Below the pieces are notes generated by a model that had not been told where the DNA came from, did not search any database, and saw only the letters and a program-made list of their open reading frames with translations. The translations under genes were made by a program, and so were the position numbers. A stretch of 64,000 nucleotides of DNA from NCBI GenBank assembly GCA_014238945.1, contig JABAAB010000064.1, positions 1 through 64,000 on the forward strand, written 5' to 3'. Source of the DNA: Lysobacterales bacterium. GTDB taxonomy: Bacteria > Pseudomonadota > Gammaproteobacteria > Xanthomonadales > SZUA-36. Below are positions 54,641 to 63,705 of this stretch, one piece after another (position 1 is the first letter of the stretch; every line of letters starts with the position of its first letter).

Positions 54641-56512
54641 TTACTGTTTCGGTCTGGTGGGTTGTTTGCCAACCATGCTGGCAAGTTGCAGCAGGATACG
54701 TTCGTGAATCTCCAGTTCGGCCCGCTGGGTCCTGACCGCCACGGCGAGTGCGGGTTTATCGGTGATGATGCCATCCACACCCTTGCTCATCATGGCGGAC
54801 ATGCCGATGGGATCATTGACCGTCCAGACCACCACCTGCCGGCCCCTTTTGTGTGCATTTTTGACGAACCGGTTACTGGCAAACCGCGCATTGATTACGT
54901 ACAGATCGACATCAAGACGGTTCATGTCACCGACGGCAACAGATGAAATCAGACCGAGCTTCCATTCCGGCCGCAGTTGCCTCATTTGCTGCAGACCCGG
55001 GTAACTCAGTGAAATGATGGCGATTTCTGTTTGCATCCGTGCGCCTTCGACCAGTTGGACAACACGTTCCTCCAGACGCTGTTCGTTACCAAAATATTTG
55101 AGCTCGATCACCAGTTTTACCCGGTCATTGCACAGTTCCAGCACTTGTTCCAGCGTGGGTACCCGCTGGTCACCGAATGAGGGGTTTTTCCAGGAACCGA
55201 TGTCAACATTCTGCAGGGTGTCCAGGGTTGTTTCATGCACCGTCAGTGGAGAGGCCCCGACCCTTTTCAAATCCCGGTCGTGAATGACCACGATCCCGCC
55301 TTCTCGGGTTTCCTGTACATCGATCTCGATCCAGTCAGCCCCCTGTTTTATTGCTAATTCAATCGCTGCCAGGGTATTTTCCGGCGCTTCGATGGAAGAC
55401 CCCCGATGCGCAATGATCAGGCTGTGATCATCGGTCTCCAATCGTTGTATCAGCACGCTGATTGCCACCCCGGTTGACAGCGAAACCACGAGCATCGTCG
55501 CGACCAGTGTACGGGGTCGAATCCGTTGGGAATCTGCCTGGCTTGTTAGCCCATTGCCGGGCAGTTCATCTACGGTCTCAACCAATCGGTTGTAAAGGCG
55601 CTGCACCACCAGGGCAAGTACCGAACTGGTCAAAAAGGTAACCGCGATAATCGCAACCAGCCACAGGACCAGCAGACCGCCGAGCAGATAGGCCATAATC
55701 TGCAGTGATTCACCGGCGAGCAGTACAACTCCATCCACGGCAAAATCGGTGAGCAGGGAAACGACAACCAGCAAAGCCACATTGAGCAGCGTAATACCCG
55801 ACAGACTGACCAGGACCCTGCGACGTACGGGTACCGAAAACCGGGTACTTATTCCCAGTATGCCCGACACGCGTTCTCCTTCGATCAACAGCAGGGGCAG
55901 GGCAAGAATCCAACCAGACAACACACGCAGCAGAACAATCACCAGTGACAGGATTACCAGCAGCATAAAACCACCGGCCCACCAGAAAACTGGTGGTTTG
56001 GTCTCAAGGTAGTAATTGATATCAAACACGGTAAGAAAATGACGGTAGATCAGGACACAAATCACAAGAAATGGAATAGCGATGGCCAGGCAGCGTCCTG
56101 CCATGTTCAGTGCCAGTCGAAACAACGGCAAAATCTGGGCGATGAGATGTCTCGCCAGCATGGCCAGATCCGTGGCACTCTTTTTTGCGACCTTGTCTGC
56201 GGCCAGGATCATGGCCGCATGCTGGAACACCAGCAATACGGTGTACAACGCAACGGCCAGTATGCCCACCAACAAGCCCGTGGGAGACAGGACAAAGAAC
56301 AGGATGTCTTCATCGGTCAGTGCACCGCTGCCACTGGCCAGCACCAGCCAGCCCATCAAAAAGGTGAACACAGGGGTCAGAACCAATAGTGAAAAACCAT
56401 TGGCCGCCAGGTGGATACCGAGGAACAGCTTCCAGTTGAACCTAAGGGTGCGGAATATTTGGAGTATTGTATCCAAGGTACGAACCCACACTTTTTTAAC
56501 CAGGATGCTCAC
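54641..56512 (-). CDS. Glycerophosphodiester phosphodiesterase with N-terminal membrane domain
   Basis: About 623 residues. The first about 330 are hydrophobic, with six or more helices (glycerophosphoryl diester phosphodiesterase membrane domain type). The C-terminal about 240 residues form a GDPD TIM barrel: LIIAHRGSSIEAPENTLAAI, DWIEIDVQETREGGIVVIHD, RDLKR, and KLVIELKYFGNEQRLEERVV. It hydrolyses glycerophosphodiesters to glycerol-3-phosphate and an alcohol, at the membrane. GTG at 56512, with GGGGAAG before it and a 17-base overlap with the VOC gene, is the likeliest start. The frame is open to 56620, and a GTG at 56491 is also possible. Confidence 0.85.
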   Translation of the reverse strand: MSILVKKVWVRTLDTILQIFRTLRFNWKLFLGIHLAANGFSLLVLTPVFTFLMGWLVLASGSGALTDEDILFFVLSPTGLLVGILAVALYTVLLVFQHAAMILAADKVAKKSATDLAMLARHLIAQILPLFRLALNMAGRCLAIAIPFLVICVLIYRHFLTVFDINYYLETKPPVFWWAGGFMLLVILSLVIVLLRVLSGWILALPLLLIEGERVSGILGISTRFSVPVRRRVLVSLSGITLLNVALLVVVSLLTDFAVDGVVLLAGESLQIMAYLLGGLLVLWLVAIIAVTFLTSSVLALVVQRLYNRLVETVDELPGNGLTSQADSQRIRPRTLVATMLVVSLSTGVAISVLIQRLETDDHSLIIAHRGSSIEAPENTLAAIELAIKQGADWIEIDVQETREGGIVVIHDRDLKRVGASPLTVHETTLDTLQNVDIGSWKNPSFGDQRVPTLEQVLELCNDRVKLVIELKYFGNEQRLEERVVQLVEGARMQTEIAIISLSYPGLQQMRQLRPEWKLGLISSVAVGDMNRLDVDLYVINARFASNRFVKNAHKRGRQVVVWTVNDPIGMSAMMSKGVDGIITDKPALAVAVRTQRAELEIHERILLQLASMVGKQPTRPKQ

Positions 56513-56936
56513 CCATCTTCCCCACACGCCGGGCGATTTCTTCCTCGCTGACATCCTCAACATGGGTAGCGATCCACCAGCAAGTGCCTGTAACGTCCCT
56601 GACCCCGGCATTGCGATCACCGTAGAACGGGTCGGCAGGCTCCATCAGGGATTCCGCCCCTGCTTTGAGCGCACGCTCGTAGGTTGCATCCGTGTCCCTG
56701 ACAAAAACATAGAAAGAAGCGGGCATATCGAAACCCTGTTTGGACTCGGCCAGCATCAGCAACGAGTCACCGATACGGTACTCAGCGTTCATTATTTCGC
56801 CGCCGGGCTCACGCATCAGCTTGACTTTCCTGGCATCAAATACCTCCTGGATAAAGGAAACCACTTTTTCGGCGCCTTCCACAACCAGGTAAGGGGTCAC
56901 CGTTCCCCATCCCTGAGTCTGATAATTGACGGTCAT
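56496..56936 (-). CDS. VOC-family (PhnB/glyoxalase-like) protein
   Basis: 146 residues from the ATG at 56936, chosen because AAGGAG is 7 bases upstream and MTVNYQTQGWGTVTPYLVVE is the usual family start; the frame extends to 57038 without support. The beta-alpha-beta-beta-beta repeats include AEKVVSFIQEVFDARKVKLM, IGDSLLMLAESKQGF and FYVFVRDTDATYERALKAGA, ending GDRNAGVRDVTGTCWWIATH. The fold holds metalloenzymes and antibiotic-binding proteins; no substrate can be assigned. Overlaps the GDPD gene start. Confidence 0.85.
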   Translation of the reverse strand: MTVNYQTQGWGTVTPYLVVEGAEKVVSFIQEVFDARKVKLMREPGGEIMNAEYRIGDSLLMLAESKQGFDMPASFYVFVRDTDATYERALKAGAESLMEPADPFYGDRNAGVRDVTGTCWWIATHVEDVSEEEIARRVGKMGEHPG

Positions 56937-57151
56937 CACAAACTCCTTTGTGTGTACTGTTGCCTGGCCCAATGTACCTGAGTCGGGCTGCAAAGGTGAA
57001 ATTATTCCAAGCTGGAAACCAGGTGCTGGAACCGGCAATTTGAGTAATGTCCGCCGCGTTAACCAATGGCATCAGCAACACAGTTGTGATTGGCTCTACT
57101 GCACCAAACGACTACACTGTCGCGATTTCTGGAATGAGAAGGACCAAGTTC

Positions 57152-57667
57152 ATGGGTGACATATCGCTGGAGACCTGGGCAAACATCGCGGAAATCGTGG
57201 GTGCGGGCAGTATTGTCAGTGGCCTGTTGTTCGGCTGGTTTCAACTGCGTCATTTTCGTGTTCAGCAACGCAATGCAGTGGCGATCAACCTCGCACAGAC
57301 CTTCTACAATCGAGACCTTGCAGAGGCGGTCGCCCTGCTTCAGTCAATTCCTGACGGATTTAGCGTGCAGGAACTCCGTGACATGGGAAAGGAATATGAA
57401 GTTGCAGCATTCACGGTGGTGACTTCTTTCGAAACCATGGGTCTGCTGGTGTTCAAGAAAGTCGCGCCGCTGGCCCTGGTCATGGACCTCGCTGGCGGCA
57501 TCGTTGCAACCCTGTGTATTAAGTTGCGAAACTGGCAAAACGAGTTGCGGACGCAACAGCAGCAACCCTCATGGGGCGAGTGGTTCGAGTGGCTGGGTGA
57601 TCAGGCCATCAAGGCGAAATCGAACACCGAACCGGCCCATATCAGGCACAAGGGGTGGACGGGTTGA
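57152..57667 (+). CDS. Small single-helix membrane protein, DUF4760-like
   Basis: About 171 residues from the ATG at 57152 (AAGGA upstream); ATG at 57134 and a frame to 57047 are alternatives. One N-terminal membrane helix (IVGAGSIVSGLLFGWFQLRH) is followed by a cytoplasmic helical domain (RNAVAINLAQTFYNRDLAEA; VTSFETMGLLVFKKVAPLAL; WQNELRTQQQQPSWGEWFEW). It resembles DUF4760-type proteins, whose function is unknown. Confidence 0.65.
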   Translation: MGDISLETWANIAEIVGAGSIVSGLLFGWFQLRHFRVQQRNAVAINLAQTFYNRDLAEAVALLQSIPDGFSVQELRDMGKEYEVAAFTVVTSFETMGLLVFKKVAPLALVMDLAGGIVATLCIKLRNWQNELRTQQQQPSWGEWFEWLGDQAIKAKSNTEPAHIRHKGWTG

Positions 57668-57702
57668 ACAGCTGACTGATGCAAGTTTGAGCTTAGTCCC
57701 TA

Positions 57703-58872
57703 CTAATGGTCATAGGGGACATATCGTTCCCATTCCCAGGGAAGACCCGTTTTTCCCAGCAATGCATCGGCCAGGTACAGGAAGATACTTTCACCGTTGG
57801 AACTGTTGGACAGGACCAGCATGCAGCGGCCTGCTTCATCCAGGCAAAGGGCATAATTATTGGTCCCGTCATCGTGGCCCTCCTTGAAGAACGCGGGCCC
57901 GAAAGCCGACTGGAACAAACCCCAGCCCAGCCCGTAGGACAGGCCGATACCTTCATTGACATCCGTGTCGACGGGAAACTGCGTGGGAAACTGGTGCCGG
58001 GTGGTAATTTTCACCTGCTGACCCAGCATTTCGGACCGGGCATCGCTGGATAATCCTTCACTGCGCATCACGGCGGCTAGAAATGCCGCGTAATCGGTAA
58101 TGGTGGTGTCCATGGAACCGGCAGCCTGGACCGAATCGCGCATGTGGTGACCCAGGTTTTCACCATCCTCGCTGTGGCCACGGGCAAAGTTCGGTCTGAA
58201 GTCCTCACGCCAGATCATGGAGCTGCGCTGCATCCCGAAACGGTCAAATATACGCTCCTGCATCAGTGCGTTAACGTCGAGTTCCAGGCCTGCTTCCAGC
58301 GTCAATTGGGCAATCTGTATACCCTCTCCCGAGTAAGCGTAGCGTGACCCGGGTTCAAACAGGATCTCCAGTTTTTTCGAATCGCTGAACCAGCGCCAGT
58401 TGGGCAGACCGGACTGGTGAGATAACAGCATCCTGAGGGTCCAGACCCTCCAGCGGTCATCGCTGGCGAGATCGCTGTAGTCTTCATATTCAGGCAGCGG
58501 TTCAGGCAGGTATTTCTGGATTGGCTTGTCGAGGTCGACGCTGCCTTCATCCACCAGCGTCATGATCATCCAGGCGAAGGCCGACTTGGTCAAAGAAGCA
58601 CCATACATGACGGTGTCCGTTTGCAATGCCCGTTTCCCGGCAACATCTGCCATGCCATAGGCCTTGATGTAGGAAACTTCGCCATCGCTGATCAACGCCA
58701 GCGCCAGACCGGCAACATTGGCCGAATTCATCAGCCGGTTGACGGTGGCATCGATCTCAACAGCAGTTAATGACTCTCCATCGGCACGGGTGAATCTGAC
58801 TTCCTGATTGGCGTTGGCCGTACCGAAAAACCAACACAGACTAACTAGGATGATAATTATTGGAATGCGCAT
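57703..58872 (-). CDS. Exported serine hydrolase (class C beta-lactamase family)
   Basis: 389 residues with a signal peptide (IPIIIILVSLCWFFGTANA). The SxxK motif is Ser93-Leu-Thr-Lys96 (MYGASLTKSAFAWMI) and the Tyr motif is in RYAYSGEGIQIAQL. The third motif region is FFKEGHDDGTNNYALCLDEA, HDDG in place of the usual HxG/KTG. The family includes esterases, D-aminopeptidases and beta-lactamases; this sequence does not favour true AmpC. It is a single gene, acting in the periplasm. Confidence 0.87.
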   Translation of the reverse strand: MRIPIIIILVSLCWFFGTANANQEVRFTRADGESLTAVEIDATVNRLMNSANVAGLALALISDGEVSYIKAYGMADVAGKRALQTDTVMYGASLTKSAFAWMIMTLVDEGSVDLDKPIQKYLPEPLPEYEDYSDLASDDRWRVWTLRMLLSHQSGLPNWRWFSDSKKLEILFEPGSRYAYSGEGIQIAQLTLEAGLELDVNALMQERIFDRFGMQRSSMIWREDFRPNFARGHSEDGENLGHHMRDSVQAAGSMDTTITDYAAFLAAVMRSEGLSSDARSEMLGQQVKITTRHQFPTQFPVDTDVNEGIGLSYGLGWGLFQSAFGPAFFKEGHDDGTNNYALCLDEAGRCMLVLSNSSNGESIFLYLADALLGKTGLPWEWERYVPYDH

Positions 58873-59018
58873 GGAGTGGTTTCCCGGTTGGCTGACCTCG
58901 ACATTCTGACAGAACTGCTGAAATCGAGAAACATGCTCATGCTGGTCAGCCCGCGGCAGACTTTATCACCGGTTGGGATTAAGCTTGGAGCCTGGCCACA
59001 CTACCGAGCAGGATATCC

Positions 59019-59084
59019 ATGTACAAACTCGTCATCGCCAACCGAAATTACTCGTCCTGGTTCCTGCTGATTCCAGTGTGCTGA
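59019..59084 (+). pseudogene. Glutathione S-transferase start remnant
   Basis: ATG at 59019 reads MYKLVIANRNYSSW, the well-known opening of one bacterial GST group (normally continuing SLRPW). The next codons diverge and a stop follows at 59084. The remaining 200 residues are gone. The cytochrome P450 gene begins 11 bases later, so a deletion probably joined the two. Confidence 0.6.
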
Positions 59085-59095
59085 CCCTCGGTTGA

Positions 59096-60415
59096 GTGTT
59101 TGCCTCCCTCTACAACCCGGTACAGTATGAAACCGCTGTGCCGTTCGGCTTGCTGGAGAAGTTGCGTGCCGACCAGGCCGTCGTCTGGGTGGATGAACAT
59201 GAGCTCGACTGTTGGCCCGGTGGTCGGGGATTCTGGCTGGTGTTGCGACATGCTGAAGTTGGACAGGTACTGAAGAACCCCAAATTATATTCCTCAGCGC
59301 TGGGGGCCACCCAGTTGCTGGACCCGCCAACCGGTTCAGATTTGCATTATGTGCGCAGGATGATGCTGAACATGGACCCGCCGGAGCACACGCGTCTGCG
59401 GCGTCTGTTGCAAAATTCTTTCACTTCACGCGCGGTGGCAAAACTCGAAGCAGGTATCCATCAGCACGCCCGCGCAATTTTTGACCGTGCACTGGCCGGT
59501 GACAGCGAGGGTGAATGCGATTTCGCCCGGGATTTGGCGGCCGATATGCCACTGCTCAGCCTCGCCGACATCCTCGGAATGCCCCGCGAGGACCGCTACC
59601 TGATGTATGACTGGGCCAATCGGGTGATCGGCTTCCAGGACCCCGAGTACAAGGTATCCAATTTCTTTGACTCATCCGGTGGCAGTGAGCTGGCGATGGA
59701 AGCGCTGAAATTGAGACCAAAGCCGGATGGGCAGGGAAACATGCCCAACCCCAGGGTCAGGGCGGGAATGCCGGATCTGTACCGCTATGCCCACCTGCTG
59801 GCTGACCACAAACGGATTGCTCCGGGGGCAGACGTCATGTCCATCCTGCTTGCCCAGTTCGATGACCAGGGCGGACAACTGACCGTCGACGAATTCGAAA
59901 ACATGTTCTGGTTGTTCGCCGTGGCCGGCAACGAAACCCTGCGCAATGGCATTCCGGGTGGCATGTTGGCTTTGTTGCAGAACCCGCAGGTCCTGCAACA
60001 GCTGCGTGAGAATCCGCAACTGCTGCCGGGCGCCGTCGACGAAATGCTGCGCTGGTGGACCCCGGTCATGATATTTCGAAGAACCGCTGCCGTGGACACC
60101 CGGCTCGCCAACGCGCACATCAAGGCCGGCGACAAGGTGGTGGTTTCATTCGTATCGGCCAACTACGACGAAAGGGTGTTTGAGAACCCGGTCCGGTTTG
60201 ATATTACCCGCAGACCCAATCCGCATTTCTCCTTTGGCTACGGACCGCATTTTTGCCTGGGTGCCCGGCTGGCCAGGACCCAGATGGAGGCCATCTTCGG
60301 TGAACTGCTGCGTCGGCTTGAGCACATCGAGCTGTGTGGGGAAGTCCGTTTCCTGCGTTCAAATTTTCAGCGAGGAATCAAGGTGATGCCGGTTCGGTGG
60401 CGCGGTAAGCATTAA
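59096..60415 (+). CDS. Cytochrome P450 (CYP125/CYP124-like)
   Basis: 439 residues. The I-helix motif is FAVAGNETLRNGIPG (about 278-292). EMLRWWTPVMIFRRTA carries the ExxR-helix region. The heme-binding loop is FSFGYGPHFCLGARLAR with ligand Cys387. AGNETxRN and the soluble, helix-free N-terminus place it with bacterial class I P450s of the CYP124/125/142 type, which hydroxylate sterols, branched fatty acids or terpenoids. It needs ferredoxin and reductase from elsewhere. The GTG start at 59096 directly follows an in-frame stop and has no clear ribosome site, so a few N-terminal residues may have been lost in the deletion that removed the GST gene. Confidence 0.9.
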   Translation: MFASLYNPVQYETAVPFGLLEKLRADQAVVWVDEHELDCWPGGRGFWLVLRHAEVGQVLKNPKLYSSALGATQLLDPPTGSDLHYVRRMMLNMDPPEHTRLRRLLQNSFTSRAVAKLEAGIHQHARAIFDRALAGDSEGECDFARDLAADMPLLSLADILGMPREDRYLMYDWANRVIGFQDPEYKVSNFFDSSGGSELAMEALKLRPKPDGQGNMPNPRVRAGMPDLYRYAHLLADHKRIAPGADVMSILLAQFDDQGGQLTVDEFENMFWLFAVAGNETLRNGIPGGMLALLQNPQVLQQLRENPQLLPGAVDEMLRWWTPVMIFRRTAAVDTRLANAHIKAGDKVVVSFVSANYDERVFENPVRFDITRRPNPHFSFGYGPHFCLGARLARTQMEAIFGELLRRLEHIELCGEVRFLRSNFQRGIKVMPVRWRGKH

Positions 60416-60592
60416 GGGTGCCCCTGGACCGGGTAAAACTATTCATATGCTCTGATTTGCCTGTGTAGCCGGGCGGGTGATCCATCCACTTTACCTGGAG
60501 AAAAACACGGTGGTTCAGATAGGTCGTGGGTGGTGCCATCAGGGCAGGGCGTTTTCAACTGATGGCGTAGCTTTCCGTTGCGGGTCACAAGC

Positions 60593-61912
60593 TCAAATTT
60601 TTCTGATCCTGAAGAGCTGGTTGAGCAGGATTGCCATGACAGTGGCGAGTGTCAGGGATGAACCAAATACGGGCATCAGCCATACAGGGAGATGGACATA
60701 CAGTCCGGGCAGGATATCGAGACTGATACCGAAAATGAAGGAAATTCCGATGATGAATGTCTTGCTGGTGTCCAGGGCTTCCGTGAGGATGATCTGGAAG
60801 CCGGAAAGAACCATGAAACTGGTCACGTAGATGAGGATGGCGCCCATTACCGGGTCGGGCATGATGGAGACCAGGGCCGCGAGTTTGGGCATAAAGCCGA
60901 GACAGATGAACAGGGCTCCAGCTACAAAGCCGATGACACGGCTGGTGGCGCCGGTGGCCAGGGAGGTCCCCACGTTACTGGAAGAGGTATCCGTAGCGAC
61001 ACCACCGAGGAGTCCGGCGCTCATGACGCTTAATCCGTCTGCGAAAAGCCCGTTGCCAATGTTCTTCACGTCGGGTTCTTTCCAGTTTTCATCGTTGATT
61101 TTCTGGGCGGTCACCAGGTTTCCGAAGGACTTCAGGGCGCCACACAACGAAACAATGAGAAAGGCGGGTAGCAGAGACCAGCTGAAGGACAATTGAAGGG
61201 AACTTGCGGCGAATCCGGGCAGGGCGAACACCGGCGCGTGGCGGACCTCTTCGAAGTCTACCGGGGAAATGATTCCGGCCAGGTATGAAAAAACATAACC
61301 CACCAAAAACCCGATAAGCACAGAGTAGAGTCGTGATTTCCCTTTCGACCAGAGACTGATGCCTACCATGGTGGTGAGCGTCACCGCAGCGACGAATAAT
61401 ACCCTGGGATCGAAAGGGTCACCTTCGTAGTGGATTCCAACAAACTTGGAGGCGCCCAGGGGAATAAGGGCAACACCGACCATGAGGACCACAAGGCCGG
61501 TCACCTCGGTTGGGAACAAACCCCTGAGCTTGTGCACAACACGGGAAAACAGGGTTTCAAACAGGCCCGCCACCACGGTCATCCCGTACATGAGCGGCAA
61601 TCCACCCAACCAGGCGGCCTGGATCGAAACCGAGAGGTACGAAGGTCCGCAGAGATTGGGCACCAGATAGCCTGAGCCTATCCTCCATTTGCCCAGACAC
61701 TGCAGGATGGTGCCAATACCGGCAGCGATAAGAGAAAAAGAGACCACGTTGCGGACCTCCAGAAAGGATCCACCGATTTCGCGAACTATGACCACGGGTA
61801 ACAGGAGTGTGCTGGACATGACGAATATGTGCTGCAGTCCCAGCAGGAGGGTGACCGACAGGGGAGGATTTTCATCCACGCCATAAATGATGTTTTTGGG
61901 CTTTTGAGCCAT
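60593..61912 (-). CDS. NCS2-family nucleobase permease
   Basis: 439 residues with about 12-14 membrane helices. Characteristic parts are SVTLLLGLQHIFVMSSTLLL, GPSYLSVSIQAAW, FPTEVTGLVVLMVGVALIPLG and SFGNLVTAQKINDENWKEPD (the NCS2 QNxGxxxxT region is altered), plus DGLSVMSAGLLGGVATDTSS and NVGTSLATGATSRVIG. It takes up a purine or pyrimidine (xanthine, urate or uracil) with protons. It follows the Cache lipoprotein gene after 9 bases, an unusual pairing that suggests a ligand-sensing partner. Confidence 0.9.
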   Translation of the reverse strand: MAQKPKNIIYGVDENPPLSVTLLLGLQHIFVMSSTLLLPVVIVREIGGSFLEVRNVVSFSLIAAGIGTILQCLGKWRIGSGYLVPNLCGPSYLSVSIQAAWLGGLPLMYGMTVVAGLFETLFSRVVHKLRGLFPTEVTGLVVLMVGVALIPLGASKFVGIHYEGDPFDPRVLFVAAVTLTTMVGISLWSKGKSRLYSVLIGFLVGYVFSYLAGIISPVDFEEVRHAPVFALPGFAASSLQLSFSWSLLPAFLIVSLCGALKSFGNLVTAQKINDENWKEPDVKNIGNGLFADGLSVMSAGLLGGVATDTSSSNVGTSLATGATSRVIGFVAGALFICLGFMPKLAALVSIMPDPVMGAILIYVTSFMVLSGFQIILTEALDTSKTFIIGISFIFGISLDILPGLYVHLPVWLMPVFGSSLTLATVMAILLNQLFRIRKI

Positions 61913-61921
61913 GCCAATCCG

Positions 61922-62842
61922 CTATCTCATCCAGATGGGTGTTGCCAGGTAGATTCCGGAACCGACTATCACCGATTGCTCACCCATTCGAACTTTTCGA
62001 ACGTATACAGTTTTCTTGGAGGGTTTGGTCTCGTCTGGCTTGGGCCACAGGTACAACACCCAGGCCGTGCTGTCCGTTTCCAGTTTTCGGATCATCTCCT
62101 GCACAGGATACTTGCCCACGGCGTCTCTGATTACGGTGAGATCCCGTCCTGTCGACCCAGGGTCTGCGGATTCGCTGAACGGGAAGGCCGGATCAACGAT
62201 AGCGCGGCCTTCCATGGAGATAACGAAGACATACACCCCCTGGTAGACAAAGCGGTTCGACTTGTCCTGAAAAACGGGCAGGGCCGATTCGCCCATTGCT
62301 TCGATCAGGTTCGCGGCCGCGTCTACAGTCTCCACCACGAACTCTTTCTCCAACCTCATGTTATAGATACCGCTGCCAATCACGTAGTCATTGCCCGGGG
62401 GTCCTTTCACCCGCATCACGTAGGAAGTCTTCCACAGGGGTGCTATGTCGCCGGGTTCGGTCCACAGGTAGTGAACCCATCCACCGGCCGGAGCCTGCCT
62501 GGTGGCCGCTTCGATGATGTGGCGGATTGCCGGCTTGCCGTCCAGATCCTGGAAGTCCATGAGGTTTTTACCCACCAGTTGCGGCTCAGCGGGATGGAAC
62601 ACGCAATTACCATTCATGTCGTAGACAAACAGATAGCGGTTACCCCGAAACCAAAGCTTGTTCTCCTGTGAGAACTCCTGAAAGGCCGCTTCCCCTTTAC
62701 GGTCCAGCAGGACCGCGGCTTCCCTGACGTACTTCACGAGGAGTTTAGTCTGCTGGTACTGGTATTTTGAGTACTCGGGTTCCGAGGTGGCCGGATGGCA
62801 GGCTGTGGTGAGGAGACAGACGCAGGCAATTCTTTTGAACAT
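61922..62842 (-). CDS. Lipoprotein with two tandem Cache domains
   Basis: 306 residues. The lipobox LLTTAC puts the acylated Cys at about residue 15. Two similar single-Cache (sCache_2) domains follow: first AFQEFSQENKLWFRGNRYLF, VYDMNGNCVFHPAEPQLVGK, GGWVHYLWTEPG, DYVIGSGIYNMRLE; second YQGVYVFVISMEGRAIVDPA, WVLYLWPKPDETKPSKKTVY, SVIVGSGIYLATP. Such domains usually sit outside kinases or chemoreceptors and bind small acids or amines; here the protein is free-standing on the membrane. With the NCS2 permease gene 9 bases downstream, a role as ligand-capture protein is plausible. Confidence 0.85.
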   Translation of the reverse strand: MFKRIACVCLLTTACHPATSEPEYSKYQYQQTKLLVKYVREAAVLLDRKGEAAFQEFSQENKLWFRGNRYLFVYDMNGNCVFHPAEPQLVGKNLMDFQDLDGKPAIRHIIEAATRQAPAGGWVHYLWTEPGDIAPLWKTSYVMRVKGPPGNDYVIGSGIYNMRLEKEFVVETVDAAANLIEAMGESALPVFQDKSNRFVYQGVYVFVISMEGRAIVDPAFPFSESADPGSTGRDLTVIRDAVGKYPVQEMIRKLETDSTAWVLYLWPKPDETKPSKKTVYVRKVRMGEQSVIVGSGIYLATPIWMR

Positions 62843-63189
62843 GACTGATCTCCACGGAACCTGACGGCATCATGTCACACGGGATCCACCGCCATTTCTG
62901 CTTGTTGCGACTTGACCAAACCCGTGAGTATCAAGAGTCCGTCGCGGATGCTGCTGAGTTTGGTGTGTAGTAAAACCATATTGCCAGAGAAGTGCGGGAA
63001 TTGATAATTTCGTCAATTCATGCTTCCCGGCCAGAAGACTGTGCGGCGTGAGCGAACTGGGTGCTCACAGTATCGTGGTAAAAGTTCAATATTCAGGGTT
63101 TGAGGCAGAAGCGTTATGGCCGGGAGCTAATGCACCTTATTATATTTGGATTGGCGTATTGTGATTTCGGATATCAAGCCAGGAAAAAA
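62843..63189. other. Gap before the tRNA gene, nothing recognised
   Basis: About 350 bases with no supported frame, repeat or hairpin. Confidence 0.4.
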
Positions 63190-63266
63190 TGGTGGGCCCT
63201 GCTGGACTCGAACCAGCGACCTATCGATTATGAGTCGACTGCTCTAACCAGCTGAGCTAAGGGCCC
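63190..63266 (-). tRNA. tRNA-Ile2 (anticodon CAU, lysidine type)
   Basis: 77-nt cloverleaf with CCA encoded. The acceptor stem is GGGCCCT / AGGGCCC and the D arm AGCTCAGCTGGTTAGAGC. The anticodon arm is CGACTCATAATCG with CAU, and the T arm GCTGGTTCGAGTCCAGC. The sequence follows E. coli tRNA-Ile2 (GACTCATAATCG, TCGCTGG) rather than elongator or initiator Met tRNA, so after lysidine modification by TilS it would read AUA codons. Confidence 0.95.
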
Positions 63267-63358
63267 GTTTCTGTGCGGGATGCAATTGTACCTGTGACAG
63301 GTGCTGTGAGAGAAGTGTTGATTGAAATTTTCAACAGGCCAGGACCTGGCGTAACACG

Positions 63359-63640
63359 TCAGCTTCCTTCCTGAGTGCCAGGTTGCTGCCCTGCCTCTCT
63401 TTCTTCCTTCTTTCGATTCTGTATGTGTTCCAGGGTACGCCGGTAGGTGGATACCATTTTATCGACACCGCTGGGCTTGAGCCCCCCCTTGTTGCCTGCA
63501 GCCACGAAGGTCCCGTATATACCGGATGCTGACATCAATGCAGCGGACACCAGATCCTGACTGTATCCCTGTTCTTTCATCTCGTTGGCAAGATCAATAA
63601 ATTTATGCGTGCAATGGTTATGGTTTTCTGTGTCGCTCAC
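63359..63640 (-). CDS. DUF3144-family protein
   Basis: 93 residues, soluble: CTHKFIDLANEMKEQGYSQD, then LVSAALMSASGIYGTFVAAG and NKGGLKPSGVDKMVSTYRRT, with a charged tail. This is the DUF3144 family, small proteins of unknown function found mainly in gammaproteobacteria. It has its own position next to the tRNA gene. Confidence 0.9.
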   Translation of the reverse strand: MSDTENHNHCTHKFIDLANEMKEQGYSQDLVSAALMSASGIYGTFVAAGNKGGLKPSGVDKMVSTYRRTLEHIQNRKKEEREAGQQPGTQEGS

Positions 63641-63705
63641 GGTTGATTTCCTGCTGTTTGAATGAAGCAGCCAATTATAATGTTTTTATAAGGCTAGGTG
63701 TCGCT

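Noticed and set aside
56082-56981. 299-codon plus-strand frame opposite the GDPD and VOC genes
   Set aside because: Shadow frame; both genes on the minus strand have conserved motifs.
63190-63266. tRNA-Met reading of the CAU anticodon
   Set aside because: The anticodon stem and T arm follow tRNA-Ile2, not elongator or initiator Met tRNA.
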